NCBI RefSeq assembly: GCF_900002405.1
Contig: NZ_LK995473.1
Location: forward strand, 46,364 to 86,101
Reading direction: 5' to 3'
Origin: Actinomyces succiniciruminis
Lineage (GTDB): Bacteria; Actinomycetota; Actinomycetes; Actinomycetales; Actinomycetaceae
Length of the DNA: 39,738 nt
Shown here: piece by piece, positions 14,701 through 21,253 of the stretch
How positions within the stretch are numbered: the first letter of the stretch is position 1
How the letters are laid out: every line of letters begins with the position of its first letter
The notes under the pieces: model-generated
Seen by the model: the letters and a program-made list of their open reading frames with translations, nothing else
Database searches by the model: none
Told to the model about the DNA's origin: nothing
Translations under genes and position numbers: made by a program

Positions 14701-17411
14701 GGCGCTTCCCGAGCTTCCCGGTGGCGGTGGAGGCGGCCCGCGAATGCCTGCAGGATGTGTGGGACCTGCCCGCCCTGCGCGCCCTCATGGAGCGGCTGGC
14801 CGCCGGGCGCGCGCGTGTGGTCGAGGCGGTAACGCAGGTGCCCTCGCCCTTTGCCGGGCCGCTGCTGTTCGGCTACACCGGCACCTTCCTGTACCAGTAC
14901 GACCTCCCGCACGCCGAGCGCCGCGCCCAGCTGCTGTCCCTGGATCCCGACGCCGTGGCCGAGCTCGTGGGCGACGGCGGCATCGCCGACCTGCTGGATA
15001 AGGACGTTATGGCGCAGGTCGAATCCGAGCTGCAGCACCTGGCGTCCGGGCGGCGAGCGTGGGCCGACGCCGAGGGGCTGGCCGACCTGCTGCGTGAACT
15101 CGGCCCGCTGTCGGTGGGGGAGTTGGCCGCCCGCTGCCGGGGCGACGACGGCGAATCGGCGGTGCGCGGGCAGGCTGAGACTGCTGCCGCGGGCGAGGAT
15201 GCGGACGCCGGCGGCGTCGTAGGGGATACCGCCGGTGGTGCCGCGGGAGGGGACGAGACCGCCGCTGATGTTGGGGACGGGGCCCCTAAGGGAGTGCGCG
15301 TGGGGCTCACGGCGCTGGAACGGGCGCGGCGCGCCTTCCCCGTGCGCGTGGGCGGACGCGAGTGCTGGGCGCGCGCGGAGGATGCGGCGGCGCTGCGCGA
15401 CGCCCTCGGGGTCCAGGTGCCCGACTGGGCGGTGCGGCCCGCTGTGACAACGTCGACCGCACCGGTTGAGCCGGCTGCCGGGCAGGCGGAATCGGACGTT
15501 GAATCGCCCGCCGTCGGCGTCGCGGGGATTTTGGGTGCTCCCGCGGTCGCTGCGGAGGCTTCGGCACCCCGTGGGGCGCTGGCCGACCTGGTGCTGCGCC
15601 ACGCCCGCACCCACGCTGAGGTGACCGCCGAGGCGGTGGCCGGGGCCTTCGGCCTGGGCGTTTCTGTGGCCGCGGACACGCTGAAGGCGCTGGCCGATGA
15701 GGGCGCGCTCATGCGTCTGAGCGGCGGCGCGCAGGTCCGCTGGATGGCACCCGAGGTGTTCACCCGGGTGCGCAACCGCTCCCTGGCGAAGGCGCGGGCC
15801 GCCGTCGAGCCGGTGCCGCCCGCGGCCCTGCAGCGGCTCGTGCTGGAGCGCGCCGGTATCACTGCGCGTGCGGAGGCGGCGGATGCCGCATCAGCGGCGG
15901 CGGGTTCGCCGGGAGCGCAGGGTTCGCCCGGATCGCCTGGTGCCGCCGGCCGCAGGTGCGCATTCGGCGTCGGCGTCGCGCCCGGGCTCGGCGTGGAGGC
16001 GCTCGCGGAGGCGATTGCCGCCCTGGAGGGCGTATGGCTGCCCGCCGGGCTCTGGGAATCCGTGGTTTTCCCGGCGCGCGTGGCCGACTACCGCCCGACC
16101 ATGCTCGACGACCTCATCGGCTCCGGAGACGTGATCTGGGTGTGCCGGACGCAGGACGGGGTCACAGTGGGCGAGATCGCCTTCTTCCCCTCCGACTCGC
16201 CGCTGGCGCCCGTCGCCGGAGCGCCCGTCGGCGCAGGCGAGTACGACGCGGAGGAACAGTGGGCGCTGGTGGGCTCCGGGCAGCTGACCGCCGACTCCTT
16301 CGCACCGGTGCGGGCACTCCTCCAGCCGCGGCCACCGGCCGCGCCGCCGCGGCGTGTGCGCAGTCGCCGCACCCGCCGCTACGGCGGCTACCGCACGGGT
16401 TATCTCACCGAACGCACACGCCCGGCCGGATCTGCCGGGGCGGCGCAGTCGACGCCGCCCGCGTCGGGGTCGCTGCCGCCCCCGGACGCTCTACGGCCCT
16501 CATCGGCCTCGACGGCCGGTGGGCTCTCCGCCGCCGGCGGCAGCCCGACTGCGGCCCACAACCCGGCGCTCGCCGCCGCGCTCGCGACCGCATCCTGGCG
16601 TCGGCTCGCCCCGCCGCAGGTCACGGCCGAGGAGCAGGCCGTGGCCGACGTCGAATCCCTGCTCGACCGCTACGGCATCGTCAGCCGAGACGTGGCGCTC
16701 GCCGCCGGTATCCCGGGCGGCATCGCCCCGCTGCTGCCGGTGCTGCGACGCATGGAGGACACCGGCGTCGTGCTGCGCGGCGCCTTCGTCACCGGGCTCG
16801 GGCCGAGTCAGCTCGCCGGCCGGGAGACCGTCGACCGGCTGCGCGCCCTGGCGGGGCGGGACGGCGGGACCGACGGCGTCGCCGCGGGCACGCCAACCGC
16901 CGCACAGTTCACGCCGTCGGACGAGCCCGCGGCCGGGCGGGCGCCGGAGCAGTCGTCCGCCTCTTGCCCCGAATCGGTCGTGGTGCTGGATCTGAAGGAC
17001 CCCGCCTGCCTCATGGGCGGCGTCGTCCCCTGGCCCGAGCCGGTACTGCCGCCCGAGTTGGCGGCACGGGCTGCGGATGTCGCAGATGGGGAGTTGCCGC
17101 GCCCGGCGGCGCGGCAGGGCGCGCGTGTCGTCCTGATCGGCGGGCGGCCGGTGCTGCACGCGGCCGAGCGGCTGCGCGCCCTCACCTGCTACACCACCGA
17201 GGGGGCGGAGCTGGAGCGGGCACTGGCCGCCGTCGTCGCCGCCGAGACCCGCGACGTGCTGCGCCAGGCGACCCGTTCCGGCAAGCGCGTGGTGGAGGTC
17301 CTCAACGGCGTCTCCGCACTGGACCCGGTGGTCGGTCGGCTGCTGGAGACGGCGGGACTGGTGCGTGATCCGCGCGGCATGCGTCTGCACATCGACCCCT
17401 ACCGGAGGTGA
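11778..17411 (+). CDS. lhr: Lhr-type superfamily 2 ATP-dependent helicase, very long
   Basis: This protein of about 1877 residues has the Lhr layout. The Q-like motif PTPVQRRAW precedes Walker A APTGSGKT (56-63). VLYISPLKALGADVERNL is motif Ia, DEIH (201-204) is motif II and LSATVRPPEEIARFLGG is motif III. In the second RecA fold AKAHHGSVSKEQR and LELGIDMGSIDLV lead to QRVGRAEHRVGG. A winged-helix and the long Lhr C-terminal region follow (SPFAGPLLFGYTGTFLYQYD, then a YRPTMLDDLIGSGDVIWV segment). Lhr proteins are 3'-to-5' single-strand translocases linked to DNA repair. The protein is longer than the roughly 1500 residues usual, because of several Ala/Gly/Pro-rich inserts, for example around residues 300-350, 415-460, 1130-1180 and 1560-1620. 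The start is uncertain: ATG 11778 is used, but 11808 is possible, with TATTCT 8 bp before it. The next gene, 3 bp downstream, is a uracil-DNA glycosylase. Confidence 0.92.
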   Translation: MSEAAPILAPMPPTLPAAFTAATRAWFDAAFPTGPTPVQRRAWEAIGRGENALVIAPTGSGKTLAAFLSAIDRLSRPVAQVDQGGEPAPGDAAPADRRRARQPRGRGVRVLYISPLKALGADVERNLRRPLAGITAAAAELGVPAAPLAVGMRTGDTTPAERRRLRTSPPDILITTPESLYLMLTSAVRETLRTVETVIVDEIHSFAGQKRGTHLALSLERLDDLLPRPAQRIGLSATVRPPEEIARFLGGPHPVGIIADDDAHATPDVTVAVPVTDMARVPATLDRHERALRGAPGRGGPDGGTGIGRGPGGGVRAGGTRPDGPTGAAGGRSSRQAWRSDRALRAAMAGEIAGTGGSADAGAPARMTASIWPHIEHALLQQVLTHRTTLIFVNSRGVCERLTAHLNEAYAAHLAERGAASAPAAARAGDRAAAAGPQAAEDPAAMEDAAAEGAATAYRVTAEDLVDPPPSIPEPVRHHESWEMGASQHTQPLPADAPVIAKAHHGSVSKEQRRLVEEELKSGELRCVVATASLELGIDMGSIDLVLQVAPPPSVAAGLQRVGRAEHRVGGRPRGVIYPIERTQLVDAAVVAEGMRAGSIEHTALVSNALDVLAQQTVAAVAVEDRTADDWYTTVTRAAPYRDLPRTAFDSVLELLAGGYASADLSDFSPRIIWDRSTGALTARPNAQRLAVAASGTIPDRGMFPVMLPEGDAAAGRRRVGELDEEMVNESSVGDVITLGTASWRIREIGADRVVVDPAPGRSARLPFWRGEGAGRPAATGAAKGAFLRHAAAALGDGGFGDPPQPELTDRLRRAGMDAGAQANLVALLREQRAATGVVPSDTDLVLERCRDEADNWRLILHSPLGRRVHEPWAMAIKERTRRMLGIDPQIVTGDDGILLQTPPTEQPPGAELFVFDAAELEQLVRTRVDQTAVFAARFRECAARALLMPSARPGRRTPLWLQRLKAGQLQEASRRFPSFPVAVEAARECLQDVWDLPALRALMERLAAGRARVVEAVTQVPSPFAGPLLFGYTGTFLYQYDLPHAERRAQLLSLDPDAVAELVGDGGIADLLDKDVMAQVESELQHLASGRRAWADAEGLADLLRELGPLSVGELAARCRGDDGESAVRGQAETAAAGEDADAGGVVGDTAGGAAGGDETAADVGDGAPKGVRVGLTALERARRAFPVRVGGRECWARAEDAAALRDALGVQVPDWAVRPAVTTSTAPVEPAAGQAESDVESPAVGVAGILGAPAVAAEASAPRGALADLVLRHARTHAEVTAEAVAGAFGLGVSVAADTLKALADEGALMRLSGGAQVRWMAPEVFTRVRNRSLAKARAAVEPVPPAALQRLVLERAGITARAEAADAASAAAGSPGAQGSPGSPGAAGRRCAFGVGVAPGLGVEALAEAIAALEGVWLPAGLWESVVFPARVADYRPTMLDDLIGSGDVIWVCRTQDGVTVGEIAFFPSDSPLAPVAGAPVGAGEYDAEEQWALVGSGQLTADSFAPVRALLQPRPPAAPPRRVRSRRTRRYGGYRTGYLTERTRPAGSAGAAQSTPPASGSLPPPDALRPSSASTAGGLSAAGGSPTAAHNPALAAALATASWRRLAPPQVTAEEQAVADVESLLDRYGIVSRDVALAAGIPGGIAPLLPVLRRMEDTGVVLRGAFVTGLGPSQLAGRETVDRLRALAGRDGGTDGVAAGTPTAAQFTPSDEPAAGRAPEQSSASCPESVVVLDLKDPACLMGGVVPWPEPVLPPELAARAADVADGELPRPAARQGARVVLIGGRPVLHAAERLRALTCYTTEGAELERALAAVVAAETRDVLRQATRSGKRVVEVLNGVSALDPVVGRLLETAGLVRDPRGMRLHIDPYRR

Positions 17412-17414
17412 GCC

Positions 17415-18245
17415 GTGCCTGACCCGCACCCGCTGACCGGAGCCATGTTCGACTCGCCCGTTCCGCCGGGGAGCGGCTGGCCCGACGACCCCGCCGACGC
17501 CGACACGCCCGTGGCCCGCGATGCCGACGAGGTGCGGCGCCTGGCCGCCGACGTTGATCCGGCCGGACTCGATGCGCGCATTAGCGTGTGCCGGGCCTGC
17601 CCGCGGCTGGTGGCCTGGCGGGAGGAGGTCGCCACCACCGGGAGGCGTGCCGCCTTCGCCCACGAGCCCTACTGGGGTCGGCCCGCGCCGAGCTTCGGAC
17701 CCGTGGACGCACGCATATTCGTGGTCGGCCTGGCGCCCGCCGCCAACGGCGCCAACCGCACCGGCCGCATGTTCACCGGCGATGGCTCCGACTGGCTCTT
17801 CTCCGCCTTCCATCGCGCCGGCCTGGCGGCGTTGCCGACCTCGCGTGCCGCCGGCGACGGACAGGGGCTGACCGGCTTGCGTCTGGGGTCGGCCGTGCGC
17901 TGTGCTCCGCCGGCCAACAGGCCGACCACGGCGGAGAAGACCACCTGCCTGCCGTGGATCACCCGCGAGCTGGAGCTGCTCGGCCAGGTGCGCGTGGTGC
18001 TCGCCCTGGGCGGTATTGCCTGGGACACGGCGCTGCGGGTGGCGCGGGAGTCCGGCTGGACGGTGCCGCGTCCCAAGCCGCGCTTCGGCCACGGCGTCCG
18101 CGCCGAACTGGCCCGGCCCGACGGGCGGGGAGTGATGCTGCTCGGCAGCTACCACCCCAGTCAGCGCAACACCTTCACCGGGCGGCTCACCGCCGACATG
18201 CTCGACGCCGTCCTGGAGGCTGCCAAGGAGATGGCCGGCCTGTAG
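17415..18245 (+). CDS. Family 5 uracil-DNA glycosylase (UdgB-like)
   Basis: This 276-residue base-excision enzyme removes uracil, and in this family often hypoxanthine, from DNA. The GTG start at 17415 follows CGGAGG by 6 bp and lies 3 bp after the lhr stop, so the two are surely co-transcribed. Cys59 and Cys62 (CRACPRL) with Cys residues in AVRCAPP and TTCLPW would bind the 4Fe-4S cluster. The catalytic motif region is [14 protein letters not shown] (105-118); family 5 lacks the polar Asp or Asn of other families, as seen here with Ala after Pro. The C-terminal motif is [16 protein letters not shown]. The N-terminal 35 residues are extra and acidic. Context suggests a repair unit with Lhr. 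Confidence 0.92.
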   Translation: MPDPHPLTGAMFDSPVPPGSGWPDDPADADTPVARDADEVRRLAADVDPAGLDARISVCRACPRLVAWREEVATTGRRAAFAHEPYWGRPAPSFGPVDARIFVVGLAPAANGANRTGRMFTGDGSDWLFSAFHRAGLAALPTSRAAGDGQGLTGLRLGSAVRCAPPANRPTTAEKTTCLPWITRELELLGQVRVVLALGGIAWDTALRVARESGWTVPRPKPRFGHGVRAELARPDGRGVMLLGSYHPSQRNTFTGRLTADMLDAVLEAAKEMAGL

Positions 18246-18285
18246 CGGCCATGGGCGTGCGCCGACGCCGGAGAGCTCACTACTG

Positions 18286-18384
18286 CGCCACTTCGCCGTT
18301 GGGTACGCCGGTTAGGGGTTTGCTGTATGCCTCGGAGGCCTTCAGTAGACCGCGAAGTGGCGTAGCAGACCTCGAACAGGCGTA
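18286..18384. repeat. Inverted repeat and degenerate 20-bp tandem repeat after udgB
   Basis: CGCCACTTCGC (18286-18296) and GCGAAGTGGCG (18352-18362) are perfect 11-bp inverted copies, extending to 14 of 16. The right arm is part of two adjacent 20-bp units at 18345-18364 and 18365-18384 that match at 16 of 20 positions (GnAGACCnCGAAnnGGCGTA). The left arm is 40 bp after the udgB stop. The feature could stabilise or end the transcript; an IS256-type element inserted just beyond it. Confidence 0.6.
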
Positions 18385-18392
18385 GTAAACGG

Positions 18393-18400
18393 GCTCTTCT
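18393..18400. repeat. Target-site duplication, left copy
   Basis: GCTCTTCT directly precedes the IS256-type left end and is repeated exactly at the right end. Confidence 0.8.
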
Positions 18401-19838
18401 GGTCAAGTCCTGTGTGGTGGTGTAGTGGTTCGGGTCCTTCCTTAAGCCGGGTGTCAGGTGTGTTGTGTGGTGGTGAGTTGCTTGGGTTCCTTCGGGTTGG
18501 TGCTGGTGTCGGTGTCGGGGTCTTGCCGGCAGCGTTTGAGGACTTCCAGGGAGAAGTAGCGGCGGCCTTCTGCCCATTCGTCGGTCTGCTCGGCCAGGAC
18601 GGCGCCGACCAGGCGAGTGATGGCATCACGATGGGGAAAGATGCCGACGGTGTCGGTGCGGCGGCGTATCTCCTTGTTCAGGCGCTCCTGAGGGTTGTTG
18701 GACCAGATCTGACGCCACACGTCGGTAGGGAAGGCAGTGAATGCCAGTAGGTCGGCCCGGGATGCGTCCAGGTGCTCAAAGACGTCGGGCAAGGGCTCAC
18801 GGGTGTATTTCAGCAGCCGGCCGAACTGCGCCTGTACCGCCTGGGCGTCTGGCTGGTCATACACCGAGTGCCCCATGGCCTCGGGCCGCCGGCCAGGCGC
18901 TCTTAGGAGCGGGTGTCCATCAGGTTGGCCGTGTAGTGGGTGCGGCACCGCTGCCAGGAGGCCCCGGGCAGGTTCGCGGCTATCGCCTCAACCAGGCCCG
19001 TATGGGCGCCGCGTGGTGACCAGCCCGGCGCCGGACAGACCACGGGCCACCAGGTCGGCGAAGAACTCGCTTGCAGGCGGTGCCGGTCTGGGATGTGGCG
19101 ACCCGCAGTCCCAAGACCTCACGGTGACCGTCATTGTTGACGCCCGTGGCGGTCAGACAGACCGCGTTCACCACGCGCCCGTTCTCACGCACCTGTCAAT
19201 CGTCAGGGCGTCGGCAGCCACGAACGTGAACGGGCCCGCCTGTCCCAGGGGCCGTTGCCTGAAGGCGGCGACCTGCTCGTCTAGCTGCTCGGCCATGCGG
19301 GAGACCTGGGACTTCGAAAGCGAGTTGATGCCCAGGGTCCCCACCAGCTTGCCCCGTCCTGCGGGTGGACACCCCGGCCAGGTAGGCGTCGGCGACCACC
19401 GTTATCAGCGCGCCCTCCGAGCGCTTGCGGCGCCCCGCGCAGCCACTCGGGAAAGTAAGTGCCCGAGCGCAGCTTGGGGATCGCCACGTCAATGGTTCCG
19501 ACCCTGGTGTCCAAGGGCCGGTGCCGGTAACCATTACGCCGGGCAACGCGCTCGGAACTGGGACGGGGCGTACTCGGCGCCGCACACCGCGTCCGCATCC
19601 GCGCTCACAAGCGCGTTGATCATGGTCTGCAGCAGGCTGCGCATCAGATCCGGCGAGGCCTGCCCAAGGGCTTCCTCCAGGACGGTGGCAGGGTCGACAA
19701 CATGTGAGGAGCGGTCATCGTGGTAGATGTCCTTTCGAGTGGGTTGTAGGAGATTCCTCGAAGGACCACACGGCCACCGCACCCACACAATCCATGCGAG
19801 CAACCAACCACCGGCGGCTACACCACCCTAAGGGACAC
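18401..19838 (-). mobile_element. IS256-family insertion sequence, inactive, with 8-bp target duplication
   Basis: The ends are imperfect inverted repeats. The left end reads GGTcaaGTCC, then GGTGGTGTAG from 18416. The right end, read inward on the minus strand, reads GGTtgtGTCC then GGTGGTGTAG, giving 17 of 25 identical. GCTCTTCT occurs immediately outside both ends (18393-18400 and 19839-19846), an 8-bp duplication as expected for IS256. Total length is 1438 bp, normal for the family. The single transposase gene inside is broken by several frameshifts. Confidence 0.85.
18454..19718 (-). pseudogene. IS256-family (Mutator-type) transposase, multiply frameshifted
   Basis: Pieces of one IS256 transposase are scattered over all three minus frames. 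The ATG at 19718 begins MTAPHM and then leaves frame. VDPATVLEEALGQASPDLM (about 19700-19640) continues to GAEY near 19570. Then come RVARRNGYRHRPLDTRVGTI, KRSEGALITVVADAYLAGVS, RENGRVVNAVCLTATGVN and GHREVLGLRVATS. Finally HSVYDQPDAQAVQAQF through NPQERLNKEIRRRTD to the stop at 18454 is one intact C-terminal frame. The first catalytic Asp region and the final Glu (NPQERLN) can still be found, but at least five frame changes separate the pieces. No functional transposase can be made. Confidence 0.9.
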
Positions 19839-19846
19839 AACCGCTC
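19839..19846. repeat. Target-site duplication, right copy
   Basis: GCTCTTCT directly follows the IS256-type right end, matching the left copy. Confidence 0.8.
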
Positions 19847-20562
19847 TTCTGGTTTGAGGGTGTGGGGGTGGGGGTTGGGGTGGTGTCTGGGGTGTGTTGT
19901 TGCTTGTGGTTCGGTCGACTGGCCCGCGCCTGCTTGGACCGCCGGGCTGCGCTTGGACCCTCTAGCTGCGCTTGGACCGCGCCAGACGCGCTCTCAGGCG
20001 GTCCAACTGGAGGGCCGCGGTCCATGTAGGGGTCTGGGGAAGGGTGCGGGCGCCGGTCCCGGCTGGCCTGACCGCCGCCAACCGGCGCATCGGGTGCCGG
20101 GCAGAGCCGAGAGTTCCGGGTGGGCGCTAACCGGCTCCCCCGGGGGTTGTGGTGTTGGAGGGGTGACCTCGGGTGCGTGGGGTAGGGGGCGAGGATGTTG
20201 GCGATGACGGTTCTGGTATTGGCGTGGCCTCGGGAGGGGGGCTTGTCCACCGGCGGTGGCCTGCCGTTGGCGCCGGGTCGCGTGCGTGGCGGCCCAAAGT
20301 GTCCACAATCGGCGCAAACGACTCCGACGTTGCCGACGACCGTGGGCAGAGCGTTGGAATCATGCGGTTTCAGAAACGGCCCCGGCGGTCGCCGACGGTC
20401 TTTGTGCCGAACTCGGACATTCCGCCCCGCGGCGGGGGCGCCCGGGCGCACACCACCCACCAGGCCGGCAACACCCACAAACCGGAAGAGCCAGTAAGCG
20501 GCGCTGGGCGGGGGAGAATGACTCGATGCGACTCCCTGATCCTCGTTTGGAGGCGGCGACCG
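19847..20562. other. 716-bp intergenic region, G-rich and repetitive, no gene recognised
   Basis: Open frames exist on both strands but are low-complexity and unlike any protein I know. From 19853 to 19876 are four G-runs with short spacers (GGG, GGGGG, GGGGG, GGGG), a candidate G-quadruplex on the plus strand. A tandem TTGGACC repeat follows at 19931-19978. Around 20366-20385 the minus strand has GGCCGTTTCTGA, which also occurs inside the 123-bp repeat at 5600-5722. The region ends in the GGAGG ribosome site of the YrdC-like gene. Confidence 0.5.
19931..19978 (+). repeat. Tandem repeat with 19-bp period (GCTGCGCTTGGACC)
   Basis: GCTGCGCTTGGACC occurs at 19946-19959 and 19965-19978, with a shorter TGCTTGGACC at 19931-19940. 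An inverted GCGGTCCAA lies just downstream near 19996. The even spacing near two helical turns could reflect protein binding, but no function is known. Confidence 0.55.
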
Positions 20563-21249
20563 ATGACTGAGACGAGTGCCGACGCCCTCCACCATCCGAA
20601 GGTGGTTGCCGCTACGGAGGAGAACCTTCGACGCGCGGCCCGGATTGTGTTGACCGGGGGCGTTATCGTGGCGCCCTCGGACACGAATCTGGCGCTGACA
20701 CTCGACGCCTGGAACGAGGCGGCCATTGAGCGGGCCTTCGCCATCAAGCGCCGCCCGGCGACCTCCCCACTGACCCTGTTCCTGCGGAACTCCGGGGACT
20801 GGGAACGCTACACGCGGGTACCCGCGGCGGACAGGGCCACGGTTCAGGCACTGGCGGCGGCGTTCTGGCCAGGTCCTTTCAACCTGGTCCTGCCGCGCAG
20901 CGACGCGGTGCCCGACTTCCTAGTGCGCGGAGGCAGCACGGTTGCGCTCGGGGTGTTGTCCAACCCGACCCTGCAACGACTATTGGATTTCATCGGTCGG
21001 CCGGTGGCGATGACCTCGGCGAACCTGTCCGGGAGGGCCGACGGCGTCCTGGTGGACCTGAAACTCGCGAGCGAGCAGATCGGCGACGCGGTGGACCTGA
21101 TCCTCGAGGGCGGGCATCAGGGCACCACGGCATCGTCGACGATCGTCAAGGTTCAGGACGGCCGGGCGACGATCCTGCGGCAGGGAGACGTGCGCCCGGG
21201 CGCCATTCGTGCCGCCTTGACCGGGGTAAGCGTCGCGACCGACTTCTAG
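20563..21249 (+). CDS. Sua5/YciO/YrdC-family protein
   Basis: This 228-residue protein starts at the ATG at 20563, 9 bp after GGAGG; the frame extends upstream through low-complexity sequence that is probably not translated. The YrdC fold is seen in LTGGVIVAPSDTNLAL (30-45), IKRRPATSPLTLFL (61-74), FWPGPFNLVLPRS and MTSANLSGRAD. Canonical TsaC/Sua5 enzymes make threonylcarbamoyl-AMP for tRNA t6A and have PTDTVYGL in the first motif. Here it is PSDTNLALT, with the YGL lost. It may therefore be a paralogue with another role rather than the essential tRNA enzyme. It is convergent with the iron-sulfur reductase, with only 4 bp between stops. Confidence 0.85.
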   Translation: MTETSADALHHPKVVAATEENLRRAARIVLTGGVIVAPSDTNLALTLDAWNEAAIERAFAIKRRPATSPLTLFLRNSGDWERYTRVPAADRATVQALAAAFWPGPFNLVLPRSDAVPDFLVRGGSTVALGVLSNPTLQRLLDFIGRPVAMTSANLSGRADGVLVDLKLASEQIGDAVDLILEGGHQGTTASSTIVKVQDGRATILRQGDVRPGAIRAALTGVSVATDF

Positions 21250-21253
21250 GCGC

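Noticed and set aside
11775-15614. 1279-codon open frame opposite the Lhr gene
   Set aside because: It is the antisense shadow of lhr; the Gly/Ala/Gln-rich product has no recognisable domain.
20366-20440. Possible fourth copy of the 123-bp element (shared GGCCGTTTCTGA and a GGAATG..C..AGTT arm-like string on the minus strand)
   Set aside because: The arm matches are too poor and no second arm is found at the fixed spacing; only the 12-base inner match is solid.
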